Positions 7,046 through 16,672 of a stretch of 64,000 nucleotides of DNA are shown here, in pieces. The notes beneath the pieces were generated by a model, which was not told the DNA's origin, ran no database searches, and saw nothing but the letters and a program-made list of their open reading frames with translations. Position numbers and translations under genes: made by a program. The stretch is from Holophagae bacterium (GTDB lineage: Bacteria; Acidobacteriota; Holophagae; Acanthopleuribacterales; Acanthopleuribacteraceae), in NCBI GenBank assembly GCA_029263455.1, contig JAJCXM010000005.1:62001-126000 (forward strand), read 5' to 3'. The number at the start of each line of letters is the position of its first letter. Position 1 is the first letter of the stretch.

Positions 7046-9821
7046 TGACTATTTGCTTGAGCCAATCGGGCGTCCAATCTTCATTCTCCGTTTGGGCCTC
7101 AAGGTGATCGGCAAACCATTCGTCGGTTTGCCGTTCTGGCAACGTCAATTGGTGATAACCAAAAACCGGACCTACGTAAGCGCGGCTACCGCAACCCTGA
7201 TCGATGGTGATGATCATGAGGCGCGGCTGGCCTGCCCCCACATGCAGATACTGAGGCTGAGTCCATTCATCGCCCGGATCTGTATGCACGTCAGCGAGTG
7301 TGGGCTCAAAATTTTCGGCTTCTGCTAGTTGAAAACCGTAGAGCATGTTAGTAAGCCACCCTCGATAATCGTCAGATACGCAGCCTTCGAGCGTTAGCAT
7401 GCCGTTAAAAAAGGCTAGCGCCTCTTCGCTAAGGGGTTCTGCATTTTGCATCGATTCAGCGATCAACGCTAGTTGCTCCATTGACGTCGAGAAAGACTCA
7501 AGGAAACGCTTCACGCGAGAGCCGTCAAAAGCTGGCAGCCCTCCCTGTTCGGGCAATTTAATGTTAAAGACCGCGGGCCCCAATCGATCATGCGCAAGAT
7601 CGACAAGCGTCTGAAGTTGGCGGTAAAAATCAGGGTACGGATCAACCCACGCGTCCGGATACTCGCATCCATAAGAGCTGTATGATTGTTTAACGTACAA
7701 AAGTGAATCGTGACGCAACTGAGCCCAGCTCCCACATTGACTATTCATAGTCTTTTGTTCCCAAGCTTGTGTTCGCATGGTATCCGGGTATCCAGATGAC
7801 GTTGTGTCTCTATTTAAGGTACGTAACGCGTTAAGCCATCCGTGGTACCAATTGGCATCCCAAAACGAATCAGAAATGCCCGCAATGATCCAATCCATAG
7901 CAGCCAGGTTCTTTTGATATTCATAAAGAACGACGTCCTGACTCAATGAGTTCAAAGTGAATCGGTTTCCCAATGCAAACCAGGCATCCAAGGGGTCTGG
8001 CATGGTGCGTTTGGTGCCGTCATCAAGTGCCGGAACACGATCCCAAACCACATTGGACAGTACGTGGCTATCTACTGCGTAACGCTGCCCGAGTACGCTG
8101 AATAATTTGGGTAGAGGCGTAAAATCAGTACTATTGGGATTATGATCAAGGATATGGCTGAGAATCTGTTGGCGACCCAGGTCGCGTTTTTCAAGATCTA
8201 AGCGGAAAGCCAGGTAGTTAGTTTCATCTACGAACCAATCGGCTTTTTGTATATTTAGCGAGCCCGCTAACATATTCATCTGGGCAGCGTCCATTGAATC
8301 TGGGTCACCAAAAAAGAGTGACAACCATTGATCTAGGCTCGTTAATCCGTCAGCAGTCAAGTTAGAGATGGCCCAAGCAACAGCTGCATGACGGGGCGAC
8401 TCGTCGACATAGAATGGCAAGCGTTGGATGAAGGTCATGCATTGGAAATAACGTATCAAATCAGGTGACCTTGTGTAGTGGCCGCGCGCTTTGTATTGAC
8501 TAAAATCCAACTTATAATTTGAGCCAAAATAATCGAATTCTTGTAATGACCCCGACTCAACTGCTTGCAAGAATAGTGTGACGCGACTGAGCTGTGACGG
8601 TGGAACCTGTGTTGTGGATCCAGAAAGCAAGGACTGAGCGGTATATAGCCACCACACCACATCGTCAACAAGCCAATCGCTCTGCGGTCCACTCAAGGCT
8701 CTTAGATCACTTCCCTGCCACAAGACCGTTTGCAACATGTTCTGTAACTGCAACACAAATACACGGCGTTCAAGCTCGATTAGGATACGATCAAACGAAA
8801 CATGAAGCGTATCCATGATTGAGTCGGCGGACACATAAACCGGCAAGTGACGCATAAAGATTTCGCGATACAAAGTGTACATATTGGGAAAACGGGGTTC
8901 TTTTAAGATCACAAATCCGCTTTCCTCTAGCTGTTGCCACGCTGGATCATTAAGTGGAAAGTGTTCGAGAATCTGTTCCATGCCAGCCGAACCGTGCGGG
9001 TCATGTTCTACATAATTCAAATACGGCCGATCAGAAGCATAACTATCAAGAAATGTAGCTGGAACAAGCGTATCGAAGCGTTGAAGGACCTCTCGAAAAT
9101 CACGTAACGCCGATCGAGCTTCAACGTTAAGATCTGACGGTCCTGAAACGTGAGTTACGACGTCGCTTGCCTGAATATCCACGGCGAACAACGGTCGAGT
9201 TTCTGTTTGTAATGGCCCACTCAAGGCATAGACCAAGATCGGTTGATTAGAAGCTAGCCGTAAGCGCTTCGCGCCCTCAACCTTGGAACGATCGACTATC
9301 CACAATCGCTTTTCGAACGGCGCCATTTCGATTAACGCGCCCGGGTAAAAGACAGTAATTTGTGAGTCGGTTTCGTCAAAAACAGTCAGGCGAATATCGG
9401 CGTCGTTATCGCCCACCTGAACGATGGCTAAACCCGTATAGAACTGATCCGTGTCGGGCAAATCGAGCACCCAGTCGTGTGCCGGGATTAGCGCGGGCAA
9501 GTTGGCAGCCGCTTCAAGTTGATGAGACTGGTAGCTCGCCTGTAAACCAACAACCCCTTGGCTTAAGCGGACATGGCTCGCACCAACCGGAAAATCATCA
9601 ACGACAAGAACCGTCTCGCCTGCTACTTGATGTGATGTCTGCTCAATCAGTTGACCCGCACGGTCATACCAATCGAGAACCACCGATTCAGAGCCGCTGT
9701 TTTGGTTATGAAGGGTTATTTGGGTCGTGTAATGGCCATTTGGCGCGGTGATGTGGGGAACCCAATGGCTGCCCTCCTCAGAAAGCAGAAAACAACTGAG
9801 CCCAAGCAACACAACAAGCAC
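7041..9821 (-). CDS. Secreted DUF3160-domain protein
   Basis: 926 residues. The N-terminus (MLVVLLGLSCFLLSEEGSHW) is a signal peptide. Residues 20-230 look like a beta-rich adhesion or presentation domain, with phrases such as YTTQITLHNQNSGSESVVLDW. From about residue 290 comes the DUF3160 signature, including SGFVILKEPR, YREIFMRHLPVYVSADS and the following helices. DUF3160 proteins are large exported proteins of unknown biochemical role, found in Acidobacteriota, Myxococcota and archaea. It stands alone: the acyltransferase operon lies downstream in the same direction and the radical SAM gene upstream. I cannot assign a function. Confidence 0.85.
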   Translation of the reverse strand: MLVVLLGLSCFLLSEEGSHWVPHITAPNGHYTTQITLHNQNSGSESVVLDWYDRAGQLIEQTSHQVAGETVLVVDDFPVGASHVRLSQGVVGLQASYQSHQLEAAANLPALIPAHDWVLDLPDTDQFYTGLAIVQVGDNDADIRLTVFDETDSQITVFYPGALIEMAPFEKRLWIVDRSKVEGAKRLRLASNQPILVYALSGPLQTETRPLFAVDIQASDVVTHVSGPSDLNVEARSALRDFREVLQRFDTLVPATFLDSYASDRPYLNYVEHDPHGSAGMEQILEHFPLNDPAWQQLEESGFVILKEPRFPNMYTLYREIFMRHLPVYVSADSIMDTLHVSFDRILIELERRVFVLQLQNMLQTVLWQGSDLRALSGPQSDWLVDDVVWWLYTAQSLLSGSTTQVPPSQLSRVTLFLQAVESGSLQEFDYFGSNYKLDFSQYKARGHYTRSPDLIRYFQCMTFIQRLPFYVDESPRHAAVAWAISNLTADGLTSLDQWLSLFFGDPDSMDAAQMNMLAGSLNIQKADWFVDETNYLAFRLDLEKRDLGRQQILSHILDHNPNSTDFTPLPKLFSVLGQRYAVDSHVLSNVVWDRVPALDDGTKRTMPDPLDAWFALGNRFTLNSLSQDVVLYEYQKNLAAMDWIIAGISDSFWDANWYHGWLNALRTLNRDTTSSGYPDTMRTQAWEQKTMNSQCGSWAQLRHDSLLYVKQSYSSYGCEYPDAWVDPYPDFYRQLQTLVDLAHDRLGPAVFNIKLPEQGGLPAFDGSRVKRFLESFSTSMEQLALIAESMQNAEPLSEEALAFFNGMLTLEGCVSDDYRGWLTNMLYGFQLAEAENFEPTLADVHTDPGDEWTQPQYLHVGAGQPRLMIITIDQGCGSRAYVGPVFGYHQLTLPERQTDEWFADHLEAQTENEDWTPDWLKQIVK

Positions 9822-9975
9822 AATACCCCCAGCAAACCGACGTTTTGCTCTTGATATCGCAAGATCGAAACCAGTTGCTTAAGCTTCTGGTTATCAAACA
9901 GTTAGATTCCGCTCCTGTCTTTGAGCGGCCCTTTTTTGCTGATCGGTCACAGCGAACTGAGACTAGCTCCCCAAG

Positions 9976-10917
9976 TCAGCTTGAACAGGAAGCGCCACCC
10001 AATACACAGAATTTCGCACAGTGCGGATGGTTCAATTTGACCTCGCTCTTCATGCTCTTAAGGTCATTGCCCATTTCGAATTGATCGTCGTAGGCCAATA
10101 GAGTACAGGCCAGTACCACTGGTTTAAGGGCACCTTTACGCTTGACCACCATCCGCGAACTTGCGCACATCACATCACTTGGACGTTTATTGAGAATTCC
10201 CCAACATGCCGTCGTAATCTCAGGCACATCCAACCCGCCATCCATTTCCGGGAATAGGACAAAGTGTCTGGTCGATGACGTATCTATTTCAATGCCCAGT
10301 TCTCGAAAGAGTTGTTCATATCCTACTTGCTCATCCTGCAGCGATTCACCCCAACGCGAGCGCCCCGCCACAGCCACATGGAAACCCTCATCTGCAAGCC
10401 ACTTAAGCGACCGGGTGGTGACCTCAAAGGCACGAGGACCGCGTTCCATATCGTGGTATTCGGCGCTGTAATGGTCCAGCGACACTCGCAGCAACAATTG
10501 ATCACCATAGCGATCCCTTAGGCGCGTTAACTTCGTTTTGTGTCGGCCGATCACGTGAAAGGCGTTGGTCAAAACAATGACGTCGAAACCGCGCGCCAAC
10601 GTGACCTCCAAAATCGCCATCATGTGCGGATTGATTAGCGGCTCACCGCCCGTAAAGCCGATCTCCTTGGTCGTCAGACCAAGCTCTCGAATTTCGTCTA
10701 GGTACTGCACCACATCGGGCACGGTCAGAAAACTTAAGCGGTCATTTTTCGGGGATGATTCGATGTAGCAGTGTTCGCAGGTTAAATTACATACAGTACC
10801 TATGTTGAACCACAGCGTTTGCAATTCATCGAGTTTGACCCAAGCGCGTTGTTCGCCCTTTGCTGTGATGTCAGGGTCTGAAAATTTGATTGAATTGCCA
10901 TGTAAGACTTGATCCAT
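9976..10917 (-). CDS. Radical SAM protein with C-terminal cysteine cluster
   Basis: 313 residues. The radical SAM cluster motif CNLTCEHCY (CxxxCxxC) is at about residues 42-50, followed by the GGEP motif in IGFTGGEPLINP. The C-terminal third holds further cysteines (ITTACWGIL, VMCASSR, VVLACTLL, HPHCAKFCVLGGASC), which could bind an auxiliary iron-sulfur cluster of SPASM or twitch type. Enzymes of this layout modify peptides, sugars or cofactors. No short precursor peptide gene is evident nearby, so the substrate is open. The gene is monocistronic. The start ATG at 10917 follows GGGAGT. Confidence 0.88.
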   Translation of the reverse strand: MDQVLHGNSIKFSDPDITAKGEQRAWVKLDELQTLWFNIGTVCNLTCEHCYIESSPKNDRLSFLTVPDVVQYLDEIRELGLTTKEIGFTGGEPLINPHMMAILEVTLARGFDVIVLTNAFHVIGRHKTKLTRLRDRYGDQLLLRVSLDHYSAEYHDMERGPRAFEVTTRSLKWLADEGFHVAVAGRSRWGESLQDEQVGYEQLFRELGIEIDTSSTRHFVLFPEMDGGLDVPEITTACWGILNKRPSDVMCASSRMVVKRKGALKPVVLACTLLAYDDQFEMGNDLKSMKSEVKLNHPHCAKFCVLGGASCSS

Positions 10918-11141
10918 GCATACTCCCTTTCAGACGAGCCGAATTCTATCACGTCGGTAAAACGTTAAGGATGCGGCCAACATTCCAATCGTTAGAGGGT
11001 GTTTACATGTTCAACATAATATTCTCGCCGTTGACGAGCCCAGCTTCTCGAGTTACCAAATCAAGCGCAGATTAGGACTCAGTCAACGATGACATTTCGT
11101 CAGTGATCAGGAATCTAAGCCGTCTTAATTGGGTGATCTCC

Positions 11142-11170
11142 TTCACGGACGCCTTCGCATCAGGGATAAT
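11142..11170 (+). promoter_or_regulatory. Putative sigma-70 promoter of the 2-oxoglutarate dehydrogenase E1 gene
   Basis: TTCACG at 11142-11147 and GATAAT at 11165-11170 are separated by 17 nt and lie 32 nt upstream of the start codon. The -10 matches five of six consensus bases and the -35 four of six. Prediction by eye only. Confidence 0.45.
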
Positions 11171-11201
11171 AAAGCGAAACACTATTTAATCGGAGTCCTT
11201 C

Positions 11202-14200
11202 ATGACCTCAGAATCGATACAAGACGCGGTTTATAGCCAAAACGTTACTTTTATCGAAGGCATGTATGCCCAGTTCTTAGCCGACCCCTCTTCCGTGGAC
11301 ATCAGCTTACGCACACTTTTTGCCCAATGGTCGCAGGAGAGCGACATGCCCATTCAGCTGGCCACAGACGCGACCAGCGTGGCTGCATTCTTGAGGCGGC
11401 TGCCCCTTTTTGAAGGGATGAGCCACGATGACCTTGACGGTTTAGCTCAAATAACCGAGCGCAAGACATACGTAGCCGATCGTCCTCTTGCTCGAGCTGG
11501 CCAGGTCGGAAGTGATCTTTTTGTAATTCTAAGCGGCTCTGTATCGATCATGCGACATGGCGACTTGATTTCACAATTAGGCCAAGGCGAGGTTGTCGGC
11601 GAACTGGCCGTGCTCGATTCTCGTCCACGATCTGCAGACATCATCGCAGCGACAGACCTTGAAGTCATTCGCATCCGCAAAATAGATTTTGAGCGCTTGA
11701 TAGATCAACGGCAAGGACTTGCCAAAGCCATGTTAATGACGCTGGCACAACGATTACGCGTCGCCGGTTCCCGCCAAGAACGGGTCGATAACCTAATGAG
11801 GGCGTACCGTGAACGCGGGCACGTGATTGCTAAACTGGACCCGCTAAAACGCAACCGTCGCCATCATCCTGAACTGACACTTGAGTTTTACGGATTCTCC
11901 GAGGACGATTTAGATCAACGTTTCACGGCTTCGTTAGGGAGCGAGAATACAGGACGATCCTTGCGCCAGATTGTCGATCATATGCAAAAGACCTACGGTC
12001 GCGCCATCGGTGTTCAGTACATGCATATCGATAACCTGGAAATCCAAGAATGGCTACGCTGCCGCATGGAAGATTCTCAGAACGAAAGACCAATGAGCCG
12101 TGACGAACAGCTCCACATCCTGCGTAAGCTGACCGATGCTGAAGTATTCGAGAACTTCTTGCACCGTAAATTTGTGGGCTCAAAACGTTTTTCGCTGGAA
12201 GGCGGCGAGAGCCTCATACCCTTATTGGATTGGGCCATCGAGGAGGCGGGAAAAAACGGAATCGAGGAGATCGTTGTCGGCATGGCCCACCGTGGTCGTC
12301 TGAACGTGCTCGCCAATATTATGGGCAAACCGCCCCATCAAATTTTTCGCGAATTCCAAGACTTGGACCCTGAGCTCCACACAGGTCGCGGCGACGTAAA
12401 ATACCACTTGGGCTACAGCAGCAACCGCACCACAGCCAGCGGACAGAACATTCATTTGTCCCTGTGCTTTAACCCCAGTCATTTGGAGTTTGTGACACCC
12501 GTTGCCTTGGGTCGGGTTCGCGCCAAACAGGATCGATTTGGCGATAAGCGCCATGAACGTGCCTTAACTTTGGTCATCCACGGCGATGCGGCTTTCGCAG
12601 GTCAGGGCGTCACCCAAGAAAGTCTGAATATGAGCGGACTAGAGGGTTACGAAACCGGCGGTGCCATCCACGTGATTCTCAATAACCAAATCGGATTTAC
12701 GACCTTGCCCGAAGAAGGGCGGTCGTCGCAGTATTGTACGGATGTAGCCCGCATGCTCCAGATCCCTATTTTCCACGTCAATGGCGAGAATCCTGAAGCT
12801 GTTGCCCAGGTCATCATGTTGGCCATGGACTTCAGACAGAAGTTCAAAATGGACGTTGTTATTGACATGTATTGTTACCGTAAATACGGTCATAACGAAG
12901 GCGATGACCCCAGTTTCACACAGCCTGAAATGTATAAAGTCGTGCATCAAATGCCGACAGTACGAGAAGCCTACGTCAAGAACGTTCTCAAAATGGGTGA
13001 GATAACGCCTCAAGAAGCGGATCAAATCGCCTTGAAGTCTCGAGACAGACTGGAAGCTGACCTAACGGAGTCACGGGAACAAGATTACACGTACACACCC
13101 TTTCGCGAGGGGATGGATATCTGGGGTAAATACGCGGGTGGACCGGACAAGGACCATGCTGATGTAGCGACCAACGTCCCAAGAGAACGGTTGGAACAGT
13201 TATTTGCACGGATGACGCATGTCCCCGATCACATCACCCCCAACCCTAAAGTCGCTAAATTTGTCGATCAACAGCGAAGAATGGGCGAGGGCGAGTTACC
13301 ACTCAACTGGGGTGCGGCTGAACTGATAACCTACGCAACTTTGGTCTCTGAAGGAAGCCGAGTCAGACTGAGCGGCCAAGACTGCGGACGCGGCACCTTT
13401 AGCCACCGCCACGCTGTCTTACACGACAGTGAAAGCGGCGCAACCTACACACCCTTACAACATGTGCAGGTCGGGCAAGCCCCATTCCGCGTATTCAATA
13501 GTCCGTTGAGCGAGATCGGCGTATTGGGCTTTGAGTACGGATACAGCCTGGACTACCCTGACGGCTTGGTCGTGTGGGAAGCTCAATTCGGCGATTTCTG
13601 TAATGTGGCTCAAGTCATCATTGACCAATTCATCTCAAGTTCTGAGGACAAATGGAACCGCCTTAGTGGTCTTGTCATGTTGTTACCTCACGGCTTTGAG
13701 GGTCAAGGTCCTGAACATTCCAGCGCACGTTTGGAACGTTTCCTGGCTCTGTCTGCAGATGACAACATGCAGGTTGTGAATCTCACGACACCGGCCCAAC
13801 TCTTTCACTGTCTAAGACGACAAGTGCTGCGTCCCGTTCGCAAACCGCTCATCGTCATGTCACCCAAGAGCTTATTACGTCATGCCAAAGTCGTTTCCGA
13901 GCTGGATGAATTTGCAACTGGCCGCTTTCAGCGGGTCATCGGCGACGCGGATGTTCAAGCAGACAAAGTCACGCGAATCATGCTGTGTAGCGGCAAGATC
14001 TATTACGAGTTACTCGAAGAACGAGAATCGCGTGGTGCAATGGATGTGGCGATTCTGCGAATGGAACAATATTATCCAATCCCTTACCAGGAGCTTAATG
14101 ATGCTCTAGAACCCTTCGCCAAAACGGCGCCAATCATTTGGGTCCAGGAAGAGCCCGTCAACATGGGTGCATGGCCCTTTATCCACTTCCATTTTGGCAC

Positions 14201-14345
14201 CCATATGCAAGACAAACACGCTCTACATTTTGTCGGACGACCCGAGTCTTCTAGTCCAGCCACAGGTTCATCGGCCAGTCACAAGCGTGAACAGGCCAAT
14301 GTTCTGGAACGCGCCTTCAAATTAGACGTCCATACAGCTGTCTAA
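11202..14345 (+). CDS. sucA: 2-oxoglutarate dehydrogenase E1 component with inserted cyclic-nucleotide-binding domain
   Basis: 1047 residues. E1o oxidatively decarboxylates 2-oxoglutarate using thiamine diphosphate, in the TCA cycle. Residues 1-50 are the normal E1 N-terminal segment (FIEGMYAQFLADPSSVD). Residues 62-188 are a complete cNMP-binding fold (LPLFEGMSHDDLDGLA, then GELAVLDSRPRSAD). The phosphate-binding cassette keeps Glu134 and Arg143 at the spacing seen in protein kinase A. The E1 body then resumes (DNLMRAYRERGHVIAKLDPL) and continues normally, including GMAHRGRLNVLANIMGKP, HGDAAFAGQGV and YRKYGHNEGDDP. E. coli SucA is 933 residues, so the extra length equals the insert. The start follows CGGAGT. 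No sucB or lpd lies beside it. The insert implies direct allosteric control by a cyclic nucleotide or similar ligand, which is inference. Confidence 0.95.
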   Translation: MTSESIQDAVYSQNVTFIEGMYAQFLADPSSVDISLRTLFAQWSQESDMPIQLATDATSVAAFLRRLPLFEGMSHDDLDGLAQITERKTYVADRPLARAGQVGSDLFVILSGSVSIMRHGDLISQLGQGEVVGELAVLDSRPRSADIIAATDLEVIRIRKIDFERLIDQRQGLAKAMLMTLAQRLRVAGSRQERVDNLMRAYRERGHVIAKLDPLKRNRRHHPELTLEFYGFSEDDLDQRFTASLGSENTGRSLRQIVDHMQKTYGRAIGVQYMHIDNLEIQEWLRCRMEDSQNERPMSRDEQLHILRKLTDAEVFENFLHRKFVGSKRFSLEGGESLIPLLDWAIEEAGKNGIEEIVVGMAHRGRLNVLANIMGKPPHQIFREFQDLDPELHTGRGDVKYHLGYSSNRTTASGQNIHLSLCFNPSHLEFVTPVALGRVRAKQDRFGDKRHERALTLVIHGDAAFAGQGVTQESLNMSGLEGYETGGAIHVILNNQIGFTTLPEEGRSSQYCTDVARMLQIPIFHVNGENPEAVAQVIMLAMDFRQKFKMDVVIDMYCYRKYGHNEGDDPSFTQPEMYKVVHQMPTVREAYVKNVLKMGEITPQEADQIALKSRDRLEADLTESREQDYTYTPFREGMDIWGKYAGGPDKDHADVATNVPRERLEQLFARMTHVPDHITPNPKVAKFVDQQRRMGEGELPLNWGAAELITYATLVSEGSRVRLSGQDCGRGTFSHRHAVLHDSESGATYTPLQHVQVGQAPFRVFNSPLSEIGVLGFEYGYSLDYPDGLVVWEAQFGDFCNVAQVIIDQFISSSEDKWNRLSGLVMLLPHGFEGQGPEHSSARLERFLALSADDNMQVVNLTTPAQLFHCLRRQVLRPVRKPLIVMSPKSLLRHAKVVSELDEFATGRFQRVIGDADVQADKVTRIMLCSGKIYYELLEERESRGAMDVAILRMEQYYPIPYQELNDALEPFAKTAPIIWVQEEPVNMGAWPFIHFHFGTHMQDKHALHFVGRPESSSPATGSSASHKREQANVLERAFKLDVHTAV

Positions 14346-14416
14346 ATCGCTACTTACATTTATTTGACTCTAAAGAAATTCCAAATCTCTTTTCTTTCAT
14401 CCGAGTCGGCACCGTA

Positions 14417-15457
14417 TCAGTTGTTCTCTGCCAAAGCGCCGCCAGCTTCCGCAAGTGCACGCACCAATTGACTTAATGACTCGACCCATTCGGGTTCGGC
14501 ATTCAAGGCCGGCACAAGCGTCAACGATGTTCCGCCAGCTTCGACAAAAGAGTCCCTTCCTCGAATCTGAATTTCTTCAAGTGTCTCCAAGCAGTCGGCC
14601 GTAAATGAAAGGCTAAAAACTACAACGTTCTTAACACCCGCTTCAGCCAGTCTCGGTAATTCTTTATCCGTAAAGGGCTGGATCCATTTGCTACCCACCC
14701 GCGACTGAAATGAACTTGAGTGGTCGGCGATCGATAATCGTTTAACAATTGCTCGTGTGGTTGCCATACATTGGGCGCGATAACAGAACGAATTGACTTG
14801 CGTGAGTTGGTCACAGCAATCTTCCGACTGCAAACAGTGAACCTTCGTTTTTTCACGGGTTACGTGATCTTCGGGTAAACCATGATAACTAAACAAGACA
14901 TGGTCAATTGAACCTGCGGAATTCAAGATTGGCTCGGCTATTTTGGCGACGGCGTCAAGATAGGCCGTCTGTCCATGAAATGCAGGAAGGACTTGAATGG
15001 AGGGCACATTCCACCATCGACTGGTCAGCCGATAAACCTGTTCGAGGCTGCTCCCAAAAGAAGAGGATGCATAATGTGGGTACATAGGAACCACGATTAA
15101 GCGATCAATATGATCCTCTTTAAACGCATGCAAGACACGCTTAATTGAGGGCTCACCATAACGCATTCCAAAACGGACGATAAAGTTGTCGCCGAGCACA
15201 GAGGCCATTCCCTCAGCAAGGTCTTGGGTGTGGTAAAAAAGCGGTGAACCCCGATCTGACCAGATTAACTTGTATGCGTGAGAGACGCGCCTCGGCCGAA
15301 ATGGCAAAATGCCTAAGAATAAAATCACGGCACGCAATGGAGCCCAAACACTCAGAACCCGCCGATCCCACAGAAACTGGCGCAGGTAGCTGCGAATGGG
15401 ACCCGGCTCTGGAGCACTCGGTGTTCCAAGTTGAATAAGAAAAACGCCTGTCTTCAC
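14417..15457 (-). CDS. hemH: Ferrochelatase
   Basis: Inserts ferrous iron into protoporphyrin IX (or coproporphyrin III) in the last steps of haem synthesis. I chose the GTG at 15457, preceded by GGGAGG with a 5-nt spacer, giving 346 residues (VKTGVFLIQLGTPSAPEP). The longer open frame would run into the divergent SDR gene. Family marks are QLGTP near the N-terminus, MRYGEPSI, VPMYPHYASSSFGS, and the catalytic histidine in LFSYHGLPEDHV, with SLSFTADCLETLEEI near the C-terminus. The family usually runs 320-390 residues. The cysteines around CCDQL and CYRAQC may ligate a [2Fe-2S] cluster, as in some bacterial enzymes. It is divergent from the SDR gene across 65 nt, which must hold both promoters. 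Confidence 0.94.
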   Translation of the reverse strand: MKTGVFLIQLGTPSAPEPGPIRSYLRQFLWDRRVLSVWAPLRAVILFLGILPFRPRRVSHAYKLIWSDRGSPLFYHTQDLAEGMASVLGDNFIVRFGMRYGEPSIKRVLHAFKEDHIDRLIVVPMYPHYASSSFGSSLEQVYRLTSRWWNVPSIQVLPAFHGQTAYLDAVAKIAEPILNSAGSIDHVLFSYHGLPEDHVTREKTKVHCLQSEDCCDQLTQVNSFCYRAQCMATTRAIVKRLSIADHSSSFQSRVGSKWIQPFTDKELPRLAEAGVKNVVVFSLSFTADCLETLEEIQIRGRDSFVEAGGTSLTLVPALNAEPEWVESLSQLVRALAEAGGALAENN

Positions 15458-15522
15458 TCCAACCTCCCTTAGACTCCCTGTAAGATATAGACTTCGACGT
15501 CTTAGATCAATACGGAGGTTAT

Positions 15523-16266
15523 GTGCGCGATTGGCATGTGGCAATAAGTGGTGGTAGTCAAGGGATAGGGTTTGCGACAGCACAAGCCCTTGCAACCGAC
15601 GGAATGAACGTTCATCTAATGGCAAGACGCGAGTTGCCATTACGCTCAGCAGCTGAAGCGGTAGGCGGCAATGCTTATGCTTGTGACATCAGTAAAATCG
15701 ACCAAATCCAAACCGTCTTCGAGGACATATCGCTAAACACCTCAGGTCGTTTAGACGGCTTGGTTGTGAACGCGGCGAAATACGGAATGGGCGCAGCGCT
15801 TGACACATCGCCTGCAACCTTTCGCGCCTATTTAGAACTAAACCTTGTGGCCAGCTTAGAACTCGTCAAACATGCGCTTCCCTTGCTCAGAAACGGGCAA
15901 GGCAAGAGTATTGTGATGGTCTCATCGACGTTGGCCCTGAAACCGGTTCCAGGTACCGCGATTTATGCCGCCAGTAAAGCCGCACTGGATAGTCTAACCA
16001 TGAGCCTCGCCCTAGAGCTTGCAAGCGAAGGTATTCGCGTCAATGCGGTGCTTCCTGGCGTCGTCAACACCCCGATCCATGAACCTCAGAATGAAAACGA
16101 GCCTAGTCGTGCAGAAAAAATGAAGATCCTTTCGCCATTGCACCCATTAGGTCGAGTGGGTTCACCGGACGACATTGCTGCGGCCATCAAATTCCTAATT
16201 TCGCCAGCCTCCTCTTGGATGACTGGTGTTCGGGTACCGGTTGATGGAGGTATCTCGATTGCCTAA
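15523..16266 (+). CDS. Short-chain dehydrogenase/reductase
   Basis: 247 residues starting at a GTG preceded by GGAGG. A Rossmann fold is shown by SGGSQGIGFATAQAL at the N-terminus and LVVNAAKYG. The catalytic Ser and YxxxK are in VSSTLALKP and YAASKAAL, and the C-terminus ends in VDGGISIA. This is a classical NAD(P)(H)-dependent oxidoreductase of the FabG-like group. Its 3' end overlaps the PTPS-like gene, with Maf after that, so the three are one operon. With a pterin-synthase homologue as its direct partner, a pterin reductase role (like FolM or sepiapterin reductase) is possible, but the sequence alone fits many SDR substrates. Confidence 0.88.
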   Translation: MRDWHVAISGGSQGIGFATAQALATDGMNVHLMARRELPLRSAAEAVGGNAYACDISKIDQIQTVFEDISLNTSGRLDGLVVNAAKYGMGAALDTSPATFRAYLELNLVASLELVKHALPLLRNGQGKSIVMVSSTLALKPVPGTAIYAASKAALDSLTMSLALELASEGIRVNAVLPGVVNTPIHEPQNENEPSRAEKMKILSPLHPLGRVGSPDDIAAAIKFLISPASSWMTGVRVPVDGGISIA

Positions 16267-16672
16267 ACGTGGTGGGAGAACCTGTCTCATTAGATCGATC
16301 AGTTTTCGTGCCTCGCATCGATATCAGTTAGCTGGATTAAGCCCAATCGAGAACCGCGCCATGTTTGGTGAGGTCGCGGAAAGCCATTGGCACGATTGGA
16401 AAGTCACCGTTTGGGTGACCGCACAAGTGGATCCCGAAACAGGTATGTTATGTGATTTGCCGTCGCTTGACAGGATACTTCAGGAACATATCTTGATACC
16501 CTTCGCCGATAAGGACTTTAGCCAAGGTGACCCCTTTTTTTTTGATCATCCAGCCACAACGGAACGCTTAGCAGGTTACTTTTTTGAACGGCTGACTTCT
16601 CACATTGAAGGTGAATTGATTCGCGTACGAGTTAGTGAAGATGATTCGTTAGCTGCCGAGTATGAAAAATGA
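16259..16672 (+). CDS. 6-pyruvoyl-tetrahydropterin synthase family protein, Cys-less (PTPS-III-like)
   Basis: About 137 residues when started at the TTG at 16259, which follows GGAGG by 7 nt and overlaps the SDR stop; an earlier ATG at 16226 is less likely. Family marks are FRASHRY, ENRAMFGEVAESHWHDW, a central LDHR-like stretch (IPFADKDFS), PATTERLAGYFFERL, and a C-terminal Glu in AAEYEK. The zinc histidines seem kept (SHRY, HWH). The nucleophilic Cys of QueD and PTPS is absent. Instead a Glu sits in an ExxxxHxH arrangement, as described for PTPS-III enzymes that replace dihydroneopterin aldolase in folate synthesis. The usual Gly of HGH is Trp here, so the function needs care. Confidence 0.72.
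   Translation: MPKRGGRTCLIRSISFRASHRYQLAGLSPIENRAMFGEVAESHWHDWKVTVWVTAQVDPETGMLCDLPSLDRILQEHILIPFADKDFSQGDPFFFDHPATTERLAGYFFERLTSHIEGELIRVRVSEDDSLAAEYEK

Noticed and set aside
14346-14416. AT-rich dyad AAAGAAA/TTTCTTT as a terminator between sucA and hemH
   Set aside because: The stem is almost all A-T and lacks a clear T-run; too weak to call.
15458-15640. N-terminal extension of ferrochelatase
   Set aside because: It would overlap the divergent SDR gene, has no family similarity and the GTG at 15457 has an ideal ribosome site.
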